Both the position numbers and the translations under genes were made by a program. Shown in pieces: positions 1-7,214 of a DNA stretch of 64,000 nt. Source of the DNA: a virus. The notes under the pieces are model-generated. The model ran no database searches, had not been told where the DNA came from, and saw only the letters and a program-made list of their open reading frames with translations. Within the stretch, counting starts at the first letter, position 1, and each line of letters starts with the position of its first letter. Where the stretch lies: positions 1 to 64,000 of the IMG/VR virus record IMGVR_UViG_3300025141_010453; one strand, given 5' to 3'.

Positions 1-76
1 TTGACATCTTATTATTCTTTTATAATAAATAGATTGTAAGGTAATTTTTGTAGTGTCTTATATTAAAATAAGTATC

Positions 77-2026
77 TTAACCGTATGTATTTTGATTTTT
101 TATAACATCCCCTATGTGCTTTGCTAAGGATATAGTTGTAGGTCGGTCCATTTCTATCATTTTTACCAGGCTGTTTCCATCCATTTTTGATTCACCCCCA
201 TTAACCGTAAGGTCACCACCAAATTTTATTGTTATAGGTTCTAATGGAGCTCTAGTGGTTGTTGCTGTTGTATTAGTATTTATTGTGTTGCTTAGATTTT
301 CCGTTCTTGTGGAAATATCATTAATACCGGGCCCCAATTCTACATTTTGCTTTTGTGCGAAGACTCCAATATCCCCCTTAGCAAAAGTGGTTATCCCCTC
401 TTCGGTGATTAGTGCATCATGGGCCGACATTTTTCTCAATTCTTCTAGAGCTTTCTCTGCTCCTTCTGCACCAGCTTTTATAATCTTTGCTTCAATATTC
501 CCAAACTCACCATTTCTTAAATCCTCTAAATCTTGTGGTGTTAGTCCTGGTACAGAACTTGCTATTGTTTGTGTTAGTGTTTCTCTTTTAATTCCCTGGT
601 CAGTAACCCCACCTGCTTTAATCATTATTCTAATACCAGCATCCATCGCTGCTAAATACTGATTTGCTTTTTCAGCTACTGTAAGTTGTTGTTTATATAC
701 CTCTGAATCTGTCATACCTTCTTTCCTTAACAACTCCATTTGTTCCTCAGTTACATTAGAAACATCAACCATTTCTTCAATTCCTGGGATTTTTACTTGT
801 GCGACACCACCTTTTCCAATTGCTGCCATGGAGGACAGTAGTTCTTTGTCGGTTTCACTCATATCACTAAAGTCCCCTATTTGATTAAATACTTCCGCTC
901 TTTTCGCTGACCTAACCGCTAAATCTGCTAATTCTTGATAACTCATACCTAATTGGTCTTTCATGGCCATCATTTGTCTTCTTTGTTCTGGAGAGATTAC
1001 AAATTTTCCTTTTTCTTCATCAAAGGTTGCAGCGGCAGCAGCGGTATCAATTATAGCTTCCTGTAAACCTTCTAGGTCATTAGTCGCCATATACATTAAT
1101 TTAAATGGGTCTTGTAAATCCCCTACCGCTCCACCAATTATTTGCATATTTGCCGCAAATTCAATCGCACCTTCTGGGTCAAAGAATTTTTCTGCTAAAG
1201 AAGTTGTTTTATCCATAGATATACCTAATGATTGACCTCGGGCTACCATTCTTGCCAATCCTTCTATGCCTCTTTCAAAACCAAATGTATTAATTAATTT
1301 TAATTCGTCACCAATATTCTGTAGGAATTTTTCCATAACTACACCAAATTCTCTTCCTGTTTGTAGTATCTCGGACATCGCATTATCCGTTTCATCCACT
1401 TTACCCATCGCTGTATCTAAACTATAACCTATATCATCAAATCCTTTAGCGAATTGTCCAGGGTCAAACCCTTTTAGTGTTTTAGTTAATAAAGAAGCTC
1501 TTTCAACTACAGTTGGTGGTATATAAAGATTTCTTTGTATTTCAACGGAGATTGCTTTAAACGTCGTAAATAAATCATGAGTTGTTAACCCAAATCTTGA
1601 AGCTTGAAGTGCTGCCTCAGTTAATCCGTCAATTGTATCTAATAATTGTTCATTGGACATTCCAAGAGTCTGGGATATGTCCACTCTTAGTGTATCCTCT
1701 AGAGCTAACATATTAAGGACTGTACTCATATTGGCATTAATGTCGAAACCTACATTCTTTATGTCCTTCAGTACCTTGGCCATGTCCTCCAAATCTCCAA
1801 CTGTCGTCGTTTCTTTAGGTAATCTATCTTGACTTAGTTGTGCTAATTTTGTAAAAACTGGAGAGGTAGGGGGTGGGGATGTATTACCAGCAGCAGTACT
1901 TATTGGTGTAACTGTCGCGGCCCAACTGTGTCTGTCATATCCTGCAGCTCTAACTGCATCTTTTTCTGTAGGAGTCAGGCTACGCCACGCTGTTTTATTA
2001 TCTAAATTATATTTTACAGTTGCCAT
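77..2026 (-). CDS. Tail tape measure protein (gp29-like, putative)
   Basis: Product of 649 residues that probably fills the tail lumen and sets tail length. It is rich in helical, Ala/Gly-containing stretches (for example around residues 270-300, IEFAANMQIIGGAVGDL), as in tape measure proteins of large myophages. It ends in a predicted beta segment (EPITIKFGGDL) and a short helix. The main support is position: it is the gene after the tail tube and the chaperone pair, the conserved place of tape measure genes. Its length is close to T4 gp29 (590 residues). It has its own late-type motif 19 nt upstream of the ATG. I see no lysozyme or peptidase domain. It could instead be another tail-interior protein. 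Confidence 0.6.
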   Translation of the reverse strand: MATVKYNLDNKTAWRSLTPTEKDAVRAAGYDRHSWAATVTPISTAAGNTSPPPTSPVFTKLAQLSQDRLPKETTTVGDLEDMAKVLKDIKNVGFDINANMSTVLNMLALEDTLRVDISQTLGMSNEQLLDTIDGLTEAALQASRFGLTTHDLFTTFKAISVEIQRNLYIPPTVVERASLLTKTLKGFDPGQFAKGFDDIGYSLDTAMGKVDETDNAMSEILQTGREFGVVMEKFLQNIGDELKLINTFGFERGIEGLARMVARGQSLGISMDKTTSLAEKFFDPEGAIEFAANMQIIGGAVGDLQDPFKLMYMATNDLEGLQEAIIDTAAAAATFDEEKGKFVISPEQRRQMMAMKDQLGMSYQELADLAVRSAKRAEVFNQIGDFSDMSETDKELLSSMAAIGKGGVAQVKIPGIEEMVDVSNVTEEQMELLRKEGMTDSEVYKQQLTVAEKANQYLAAMDAGIRIMIKAGGVTDQGIKRETLTQTIASSVPGLTPQDLEDLRNGEFGNIEAKIIKAGAEGAEKALEELRKMSAHDALITEEGITTFAKGDIGVFAQKQNVELGPGINDISTRTENLSNTINTNTTATTTRAPLEPITIKFGGDLTVNGGESKMDGNSLVKMIEMDRPTTISLAKHIGDVIKNQNTYG

Positions 2027-2045
2027 ATTATAATAATTGTTTAAT

Positions 2046-2053
2046 TATAAATA
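2046..2053 (-). promoter_or_regulatory. Late promoter motif TATTTATA for tape measure gene
   Basis: Perfect octamer on the coding (minus) strand, 19 nt before the ATG at 2026. Confidence 0.55.
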
Positions 2054-2060
2054 TTTAGAT

Positions 2061-2264
2061 TTATATTTTGTTTTTGTTTTTGGCTTGTTCAAATGCCTCA
2101 TTCTTTTTTTGGAATTCTTCTGTTAGGAAGGTAACGTAGAATCTACGTTCGAATGTAGGCATGGATAGTAGGTCACTCCACGCTATGTGGAGGTGTTTCA
2201 TTAGATAATAGAACTCTTGCAATAGGGCATTCCTATATGCCGTAGAAAGGACGAAAAAACTCAA
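2061..2264 (-). CDS. Tail assembly chaperone C-terminal extension, probably expressed by frameshift
   Basis: Open frame of 67 codons that overlaps the end of the gp26-like gene by 32 nt in another frame. Its only upstream initiator is a TTG inside the preceding coding sequence, and the first in-frame ATG is codon 22 or so. The body (AWSDLLSMPTFERRF) has the look of the second, helical part of tail chaperone pairs such as lambda G/T or P2 E/E'. It lies between the chaperone and the tape measure gene, the classic position. I infer that most product is made as a fusion to the upstream protein, giving about 309 residues. Independent initiation at TTG or at the internal ATG remains possible. Confidence 0.55.
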   Translation of the reverse strand: MSFFVLSTAYRNALLQEFYYLMKHLHIAWSDLLSMPTFERRFYVTFLTEEFQKKNEAFEQAKNKNKI

Positions 2265-2991
2265 TCCCGAATGTAAGTCTCGCAGTTATCTCTTCATTCG
2301 ATGGAGTTAACACGGGTATAGTTAAATCTAGTGAAGGCGAGTTCTCTCTTACTATTTTTCTAATAGATTGTGAGTCTCGAATTGGCATTGTTTGTATAAA
2401 TTGTGCGATAGTCATTGGGTCTCGTACCCCATCTATTTCTTTTACTAGAATTTCTAGTTGTTTAGTCATATATGGGTTAACAGCTGCTGTTTTGTTATCT
2501 TCATCTATTTTTTTTAACCTTACTTCGTCTTGTGGGGTTAAAAAAGATAGTTTAACTTTTTTCTTGGACATTTCTAGGGTGTGAGTAAACTCGTTTTTTT
2601 CATCTAGTTCCACTCCTATATCAGTAGTTTTTAATACTGATAAGTCTATAGTAGTGTCAAAACTTTCATTTGTTTTTGGGTCTTTTAGAGTTACGGTATA
2701 ATCTGACCCAAATGCTGTATTACGTAAAAAAACTAAAATAGCTTCTTTATCACACTCTGGCATATCTTTAACATTTATATCTTTATCTAAGATTTTTCTA
2801 GATAATAAGGTGTTAACTAATTCACCATTAGCTTGTAGTGAAGGTGTCGCTAATAAGTTTTCATCGGACGCATTTAAATACGTTATCTTTACCGATTTTT
2901 TCTTATTCTTATAAAAAACACCCTGAGAAGGTAAACTTACCATATCATATGGTAATATAGTTTCTGGTTGTTGTCCTGTTTGTTCTTGCAT
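2233..2991 (-). CDS. 26: Baseplate/tail assembly chaperone, T4 gp26 family
   Basis: Protein of 252 residues with the T4_baseplate family pattern: an N-terminal LPSQGVFY motif near residue 17, then KITYLNASDENLL and a middle segment with MPECDKEAILVFLRNTAFGS. T4 gp26 is about 208 residues. In T4 it is assigned to the baseplate hub pathway. Here, sitting between tail tube and tape measure and overlapped by a shifted frame, it behaves like the tail assembly chaperone of other phages. The transcript starts upstream of it, beyond a terminator that closes the gp19 gene. The ATG is clear; no Shine-Dalgarno is seen. Confidence 0.7.
   Translation of the reverse strand: MQEQTGQQPETILPYDMVSLPSQGVFYKNKKKSVKITYLNASDENLLATPSLQANGELVNTLLSRKILDKDINVKDMPECDKEAILVFLRNTAFGSDYTVTLKDPKTNESFDTTIDLSVLKTTDIGVELDEKNEFTHTLEMSKKKVKLSFLTPQDEVRLKKIDEDNKTAAVNPYMTKQLEILVKEIDGVRDPMTIAQFIQTMPIRDSQSIRKIVRENSPSLDLTIPVLTPSNEEITARLTFGIEFFRPFYGI
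2253..2259 (-). other. Candidate +1 (or -2) ribosomal frameshift site TTTTTTC
   Basis: In the gp26-like frame the coding strand reads GAG TTT TTT CGT. A +1 slip of tRNA-Phe from TTT to TTC continues in the frame of the 67-codon extension and bypasses the zero-frame TAG at 2233-2235. The same outcome follows from a -2 slip, the direction used by phage Mu. This is inference from sequence and gene order. Confidence 0.45.
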
Positions 2992-3021
2992 TATTTATAA
3001 TTTAATTATATATATTATAAT

Positions 3022-3029
3022 TGTAAATA
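3022..3029 (-). promoter_or_regulatory. Late promoter-like motif, one mismatch (TATTTACA)
   Basis: Located 30 nt before the gp26-like ATG on the coding strand. The leader also contains TATAAATA directly abutting the ATG (2992-2999), so either element might act. Confidence 0.35.
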
Positions 3030-3112
3030 TATAGATTTATTTTTTATATATAGATTTAAATATCTGCAATAAGCATTATTATTTATTTAATTAAAGTAAA
3101 GTCTTATATAAT

Positions 3113-3140
3113 AAAAAAGTCCTCATATGAGGACTTTTTT
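3113..3140 (-). terminator. Rho-independent terminator after gp19
   Basis: Perfect inverted repeat AAAAAAGTCCTCAT/ATGAGGACTTTTTT. It lies 19 nt beyond the stop of the tail tube gene and separates it from the chaperone/tape-measure unit. It is symmetric and could work in both directions. Confidence 0.8.
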
Positions 3141-3158
3141 AAATATATGTGGTTTTTT

Positions 3159-3647
3159 TTAATAAACTAGAATACATCTATCAGGTCTTAAAGTTGCTGC
3201 AATATTTGCAAGACCCTCATCACTATAAGCTAAGTCGTTAAAGTTAACATCTGTTAAGAAACATCCTTGTAATATCCATTTTTCTACTACAACCCCTGTT
3301 GGGTCTAACATTTCTAAATCAATATTTTTCTTATACCCTGCAGCGTAACCCATTCTACCAGTTACCGATTCTGCATGACTTCTAACCCATTCCATCAATG
3401 CTTGTGCTGCTGAAGGCCCGATTGGGTCTCTAAACGTTACATTTATTGTGTTCCACACAAATCTACCTGCTACATAAGTAGATGTGTTAAGAAACGGCAC
3501 TTCTACCGCGTTAATTGTTACTTGTGGTCTAGAAGTACTCTCTACATACCATTCATTGATACCTAATGAAGAATCGAATCTTAAGATAAACCTATTCTTT
3601 TTCTTCGGCTCATACGGTATCGGCATTTTCATTAATAAATCGGCCAT
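3159..3647 (-). CDS. 19: Tail tube protein gp19
   Basis: Protein of 162 residues, against 163 in T4 gp19. The N-terminus (KMPIPYEPKKKNRFILRF), the middle WNTINVTFRDPIGPSAAQAL with the following MEWVRSH, and the C-terminal pattern GCFLTDVNFNDLAYS are characteristic of T4-type tube proteins, which form stacked hexameric rings under the sheath. It is a single gene with its own late motif 37 nt upstream and a strong terminator downstream, consistent with high independent expression of a major structural protein. Confidence 0.9.
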   Translation of the reverse strand: MADLLMKMPIPYEPKKKNRFILRFDSSLGINEWYVESTSRPQVTINAVEVPFLNTSTYVAGRFVWNTINVTFRDPIGPSAAQALMEWVRSHAESVTGRMGYAAGYKKNIDLEMLDPTGVVVEKWILQGCFLTDVNFNDLAYSDEGLANIAATLRPDRCILVY

Positions 3648-3684
3648 ATCTTTTAATTTTTGTTTTTACTTTTTTATTATATAC

Positions 3685-3692
3685 TATAAATA
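3685..3692 (-). promoter_or_regulatory. Late promoter motif TATTTATA for gp19
   Basis: Perfect octamer 37 nt upstream of the tail tube ATG on the coding strand, followed by an A-rich leader. Confidence 0.55.
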
Positions 3693-3714
3693 TATCGGTA
3701 ATGAAAAAAATATC

Positions 3715-4578
3715 TTAATTCATCTGTTTTAATACTATTTTATTCATGCCGCCTTCGGAAGTATCATAAACAACAAACTTAACTTCAGGAAATTCTACCT
3801 GTAATACTTCTTTTATAAATGGAATTATAACATTTATATTACCTAAATCGTCATCACTAAACCCTACAGATAATTTATTATACTGAGTATTTACCATTTC
3901 TGATGTTTTTGCAACTATTTTACTTACATAATCTCTTAGAGCTATTTTCTTACTCTCTTCAGGGTCTAGAGGAGAACCGCTTTCTAAATCAAATTTTTTT
4001 GTGAAAATTTCTGAAGTTATTGGGTGGTAATCCTGAGAATCCAAATAAGTTTTCAATATTATCTCTGGCTCCTTACCCTCTAATTCTGTAAATATTTGTT
4101 GTATATTATCTATCATCTTACTTAATTCCTCTTCATTAAATGTATTAGAAATAATTAACTCTACTCCTTTTTTTAATGTCTCAGGGGTATGTCCTCTTGC
4201 TGTAATAATAGAAATTGGACTTGCGTAAATTAATGCCTCCTTAAATTTTTCGAATGAGGGGGCAAAAGAATTATTACTCAATGCTTGTTGTAAATCAGTC
4301 AAAAAAGATTCTTCATTTATAAAATTATCAAATGCACCATCATCTAATTTATAATTCTCCTCATCCCTAAATATTGAAAATTCAGATGTACTAACGTTAA
4401 TTTTTTCCCACCCAACATCTGTTTTTTTTAACATTTTAATAGTTGTTGGCATAGTAATAATATTATCATCCCAATCAAAAGAATACGCTCTTAGATTAAC
4501 TGGTGTACTATCTTCCTCTTTTAACAAACCACTTATAATATTGAGTTGTTTTTGTGTTATAATAATTTGCTGTAACAT
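3715..4578 (-). CDS. HAD-superfamily phosphatase with N-terminal leader helix
   Basis: Start chosen at the ATG at 4578, giving 287 residues. A longer TTG start would run through the late promoter motif. HAD motifs are complete: motif I FDWDDN (Asp35, Asp37), motif II in SIITARGHT (Thr126) and motif IV GFSDDDLGN (about 239-247). It is therefore a probable Mg-dependent phosphohydrolase; the substrate is unknown. The first 22 residues (QQIIITQKQLNIISGLLKEE) are a separate amphipathic leader of the type seen on other proteins in this window and end in LKE, a possible gp21 cleavage motif. It might be packaged in the virion. It is divergent from the lipoprotein gene. Confidence 0.7.
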   Translation of the reverse strand: MLQQIIITQKQLNIISGLLKEEDSTPVNLRAYSFDWDDNIITMPTTIKMLKKTDVGWEKINVSTSEFSIFRDEENYKLDDGAFDNFINEESFLTDLQQALSNNSFAPSFEKFKEALIYASPISIITARGHTPETLKKGVELIISNTFNEEELSKMIDNIQQIFTELEGKEPEIILKTYLDSQDYHPITSEIFTKKFDLESGSPLDPEESKKIALRDYVSKIVAKTSEMVNTQYNKLSVGFSDDDLGNINVIIPFIKEVLQVEFPEVKFVVYDTSEGGMNKIVLKQMN

Positions 4579-4582
4579 ATAA

Positions 4583-4590
4583 TATAAATA
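4583..4590 (-). promoter_or_regulatory. Late promoter motif TATTTATA for HAD gene
   Basis: Perfect octamer only 4 nt before the ATG at 4578, so any transcript from it would be leaderless or nearly so. Confidence 0.5.
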
Positions 4591-4598
4591 CAAATTAG

Positions 4599-4630
4599 TT
4601 TGGTTAATTCGATTTTATTACTTATCTTTG
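4599..4630 (+). promoter_or_regulatory. Bacteroidota-type promoter TTTG-N20-TATCTTTG
   Basis: TTTG at 4599-4602 and TATCTTTG at 4623-4630 match the -33 TTTG / -7 TAnnTTTG consensus of Bacteroidota. Read as sigma70 it is TTGGTT-N17-TATCTT. The ATG of the lipoprotein gene follows after 4 nt, so the predicted start site falls on or next to the start codon. Confidence 0.65.
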
Positions 4631-4634
4631 TAGT

Positions 4635-5213
4635 ATGAAAAATTTAACAAAAATATTACTTCTAATATTAGTTCTGGTTTCTTGTACAAAAGAACCAATG
4701 TATATACCTTGTACTACCACTTACCCAACTACCCAAAATAATGGTGAGTATGTACATACTGATTTTTTAGAAGGCTGTTGGAAATTAATTGGCGGGACAA
4801 TGTATATAGAAAATTTAGATACCGAAGAAACTAGTGAGCAATTTTTATTTGATAGTGGTGTCCAAAGTAGTTTAAGGTATGACGGTATTTCGTTATACTC
4901 TATTGAGACATTGGTTAGGTATGAGACCGTGTGGTGTTTTGATTTTCCTAAAGACGTTCCAGGTGCTGGAACATTCACTCTGAATAGTGATTCTATCTAC
5001 CCATATGGTTTATATGTTACCAATAATAACATTACTATAACTGAAGATGTGTCAGGTACCTACTCACTTCTAGGTGGTTCATCAAGACCAATACAGTATG
5101 AAATAGTAAATAAACAAAATAAAATTATTAATATCTATGTCCAAGAAACCTATGAAAATATTTATGGATATAACTATTATTATTTTTCCAAACTTAGATT
5201 TAAAAAATTGTAA
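4635..5213 (+). CDS. Phage-encoded lipoprotein, lipocalin-like
   Basis: Protein of 192 residues with a type II signal peptide: basic start (MKNLTK), a hydrophobic Leu/Ile/Val core and lipobox LVSC with Cys17. The Cys-Thr-Lys-Glu junction is common in Bacteroidota lipoproteins. After it comes a beta-rich domain beginning GCWKLIGG, resembling small bacterial lipocalin-like folds. It is one of few plus-strand genes in a minus-strand structural region and has a host-type promoter, so it is probably expressed early, independently of the late programme. A role in superinfection exclusion or envelope remodelling is plausible by position and type but unproven. No close family is recognised. Confidence 0.7.
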   Translation: MKNLTKILLLILVLVSCTKEPMYIPCTTTYPTTQNNGEYVHTDFLEGCWKLIGGTMYIENLDTEETSEQFLFDSGVQSSLRYDGISLYSIETLVRYETVWCFDFPKDVPGAGTFTLNSDSIYPYGLYVTNNNITITEDVSGTYSLLGGSSRPIQYEIVNKQNKIINIYVQETYENIYGYNYYYFSKLRFKKL

Positions 5214-5223
5214 CCTATCTTCA

Positions 5224-5237
5224 ATATACTCGTATAT
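5224..5237. promoter_or_regulatory. Short palindrome ATATACTCGTATAT
   Basis: Inverted repeat of two 6-bp arms with a 2-bp centre in the 63-nt gap between lipoprotein and membrane-protein genes. It could be an operator; nothing identifies a binder. Confidence 0.25.
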
Positions 5238-5276
5238 ATTAATATAGAAGTTTAATCCTTAAAAAAAAATAAAATT

Positions 5277-5513
5277 ATGACCCAAATACTATTAACTTAT
5301 CTTATTATCTCACAAATACTAATGTTTGCTTTTTTACTTATTAATGAAAAAGATATTCGTGAAGGTTATATATCTTTCGAATCAAAACGTGGAGACAACC
5401 CTACAAGTAAGTGGTATGGATTTTATATCTTTACACATGTTCTTAAAGCTCCTTTGTTAGCTCCAATGATTCTTATCTTACTACTTTTAAATTTTGGTAA
5501 GTTGGTAGAATAA
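5277..5513 (+). CDS. Small membrane protein, two transmembrane segments
   Basis: Protein of 78 residues. Residues 4-22 (LLTYLIISQILMFAFLLI) and about 54-72 (LKAPLLAPMILILLLLNF) are hydrophobic enough to span the membrane, with a charged 30-residue loop between them. It follows the lipoprotein gene in the same direction with a 63-nt gap and an A-rich leader (no Shine-Dalgarno). The pair may work together at the envelope. A holin role cannot be excluded, but a better holin-like candidate lies near 59.4 kb. Confidence 0.6.
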   Translation: MTQILLTYLIISQILMFAFLLINEKDIREGYISFESKRGDNPTSKWYGFYIFTHVLKAPLLAPMILILLLLNFGKLVE

Positions 5514-5529
5514 AAAAGGCCCGAATTAT

Positions 5530-5624
5530 TTATTGAGATTGAATCTCATCCGGATTATTATACCCCATATCTGCCCTTGCTTGCTTTGTGATTTCGACAT
5601 ATGCGTCTATAGTTTCGTTGGCTC
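5530..5624 (-). pseudogene. Frame-shifted C-terminal tail of the 5607-5798 gene
   Basis: Downstream of the stop of the neighbouring small gene, another frame reads on for about 30 codons with normal composition (ANETIDAYVEITKQ, then ARADMGYNNPDEIQSQ and TAA at 5530-5532). This frame is closed by stops just upstream of the A6 run (5625-5630), so it can only be reached by a -1 shift there. One extra A would make a single 88-89-residue protein. The cause may be a homopolymer indel, a sequencing error or programmed slippage. Confidence 0.55.
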
Positions 5625-5798
5625 TTTTTTATCACCATCCTTATCAAGGTCTAAGAAATCTGGTTTTGGTCCTTCTACTACTTCATCCTGAACCTCATCT
5701 AACTTTATTTCAGTCCATTGTTCTTTAATAATCCCTATTCCGTGTAAATCTCTAATTCGAGTTTTCTCAGATTCGTTAAGTTTAAATCTATTTCTCAT
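5607..5798 (-). CDS. Small protein of unknown function, probably frame-interrupted
   Basis: Frame of 63 codons. The N-terminus (MRNRFKLNESEKTRIRDLHG) is a basic leader helix containing LNE, like the leaders of neighbouring proteins. The C-terminal part is acidic (PDFLDLDKDGDKK). The stop at 5607 follows an A6 run, beyond which sensible coding continues in the -1 frame to 5530. It is the last gene of the unit that begins after the sheath gene. No function is recognised. Confidence 0.55.
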   Translation of the reverse strand: MRNRFKLNESEKTRIRDLHGIGIIKEQWTEIKLDEVQDEVVEGPKPDFLDLDKDGDKKEPTKL

Positions 5799-5804
5799 AA
5801 TTTT

Positions 5805-6320
5805 TTATTTTTTTAATGAACGTCTTCTTTTTCTAGACTCATTTCTTTGTTTCTTAATATTAGAATAAACGCCTACCACTTTTCCTGGTTTTCCGTCGTA
5901 AACATCTCTTTTTTCTACTTTACTAGGTGCTCCCTTGTATGTTCCTTTTTCATCTCTACCTTCACTGAATTCAGTTCCTTCTTCATCACGGTCTTCACGG
6001 TCTTCATCATAACCCATATCTTTTTTAAGTGCATCTAAGTGTTTTTCTATTTCACGAATTCTATCATGAGGTGCCATATCTTCTTCATGTTCTAACCCTT
6101 CTTCTTCTTTTCGGTCTTCCCCCTCATCTTCACCATAGTTATAGGTTTCTTCACCTTCACTATCTTCTTCTATGTCTTCCGCTTCAAACATTTCTTTATA
6201 CTTCGCGGTTGGTGTTCCCATTATTCCAAAATTTTGTCCGTTTCCATCACCGAGATTTTCTTTAACTAATTTTTGAATTAGATTAACTAATTCCTCTTCT
6301 TTTAATTTAATCTTTTTCAT
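5805..6320 (-). CDS. Acidic virion-associated protein with leader motif (paralogue of 58709-59218)
   Basis: Protein of 171 residues. Its first 45 residues (MKKIKLKEEELVNLIQKLV, KEN, then FGIMGTPTAKYKEM) are closely matched by the N-terminus of the gene at 58709, but the remaining parts differ: here a Glu/Asp-rich middle and a basic Arg/Lys tail ending RKRRRSLKK. That layout recalls T4 internal head proteins, which have a targeting peptide plus a highly charged body. The gene is spaced 3 nt from its upstream neighbour and 6 nt from the downstream one, so they are probably cotranscribed. The function is inferred only. Confidence 0.5.
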   Translation of the reverse strand: MKKIKLKEEELVNLIQKLVKENLGDGNGQNFGIMGTPTAKYKEMFEAEDIEEDSEGEETYNYGEDEGEDRKEEEGLEHEEDMAPHDRIREIEKHLDALKKDMGYDEDREDRDEEGTEFSEGRDEKGTYKGAPSKVEKRDVYDGKPGKVVGVYSNIKKQRNESRKRRRSLKK

Positions 6321-6323
6321 TTT

Positions 6324-7193
6324 TTAAATTTTTGTTATTGGTTTTATTATTTGTTTCATATTTTTAATATCCTCTTGTATGAGTTTTTCTTTATCTTCAC
6401 TTACAAATCCTTTATTTACTACATCTTCTATTTCAGGAGCTGATTCAATACCTACTTTCAAGTCATTCTTTTCATCATCAGATGTTGTATCCCAAGCCGC
6501 ACACTTACCTACAGTACAATATTTCCATTTTTTGTCTCCCTTTTTTTTCCACCTCTTTATAAATAAGTTTCTAATCCATTGTGGTAATTTAGGCCATTTT
6601 ACCTCCCATTTTATACTTTTAAACTTTAGTTTTTCCGGGTGGACTTGTTCTTCCATTTCTTCTTCATCAGGTACTTCGATAACTTCTTCTTCTTCAAATT
6701 CAGGATGTGGTAATGGTTTGGATACTTGGTCGTAACTCCTTGGAGCTCTTTGTGATGAACCAGAGCCTACCAATTCTGCAGTATAGGTCATAAAATTACC
6801 TAATTTAGTGATAGAGTTAGCTAATTTCTTTCTAGTGTCACTATCTCTAATCATCTCATAGGCTTTCTTTATACCATTAAGTATATTTTCTAAACCTTCT
6901 CTCGCAGCAATTCCTGGATTTCTATCGTACATTCCTTGTTCCATTATAGTTCCCGAATAATCCCCGACACTTAAATCTAAGTTTTCACTCTTGATGGCCT
7001 CTCTAATTAATTGATGGGCATCTTTTATTATACTAGTTATAGATTTTTCTCTCGATTCGTTCAATTGTGATAGTAATCGGTCCAATTGTTCTTCACTAAT
7101 AATAACATTTTGTTTTTTACCTTCCGTAAATACTTTTTTACCGGATTTAGGATGATTTAAACTTTCTCTTAGAGTTTGTATACTAAATTTCAT
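6324..7193 (-). CDS. Unknown protein with leader-type N-terminus
   Basis: Protein of 289 residues, not recognised. The N-terminus holds two (L/I)xE-type leader elements, SIQTLRESLNHP and NVIISEEQLDRLLSQLNES. A helical middle follows (about 50-140), then an acidic hinge (VIEVPDEEEMEE) and a basic Trp/Lys-rich segment (KWEVKWPKLPQWIRNLFIKR). The Cys pair in YCTVGKCAAW is 5 residues apart and alone does not define a metal site. It follows the sheath gene directly, with its own late motif, and leads a three-gene unit of leader-bearing small proteins. A virion-internal protein is the most likely class. Confidence 0.45.
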   Translation of the reverse strand: MKFSIQTLRESLNHPKSGKKVFTEGKKQNVIISEEQLDRLLSQLNESREKSITSIIKDAHQLIREAIKSENLDLSVGDYSGTIMEQGMYDRNPGIAAREGLENILNGIKKAYEMIRDSDTRKKLANSITKLGNFMTYTAELVGSGSSQRAPRSYDQVSKPLPHPEFEEEEVIEVPDEEEMEEQVHPEKLKFKSIKWEVKWPKLPQWIRNLFIKRWKKKGDKKWKYCTVGKCAAWDTTSDDEKNDLKVGIESAPEIEDVVNKGFVSEDKEKLIQEDIKNMKQIIKPITKI

Positions 7194-7206
7194 ATCTTTA
7201 TTTTAT

Positions 7207-7214
7207 TATAAATA
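7207..7214 (-). promoter_or_regulatory. Late promoter motif TATTTATA
   Basis: Perfect octamer squeezed between the sheath stop codon and the next ATG (13 nt away). Confidence 0.55.

Noticed and set aside
1-29. TTGACA followed by TATAAT at the window start
   Set aside because: The spacer is only 14 nt and no plus-strand gene follows; it faces the 3' end of the tape measure gene.
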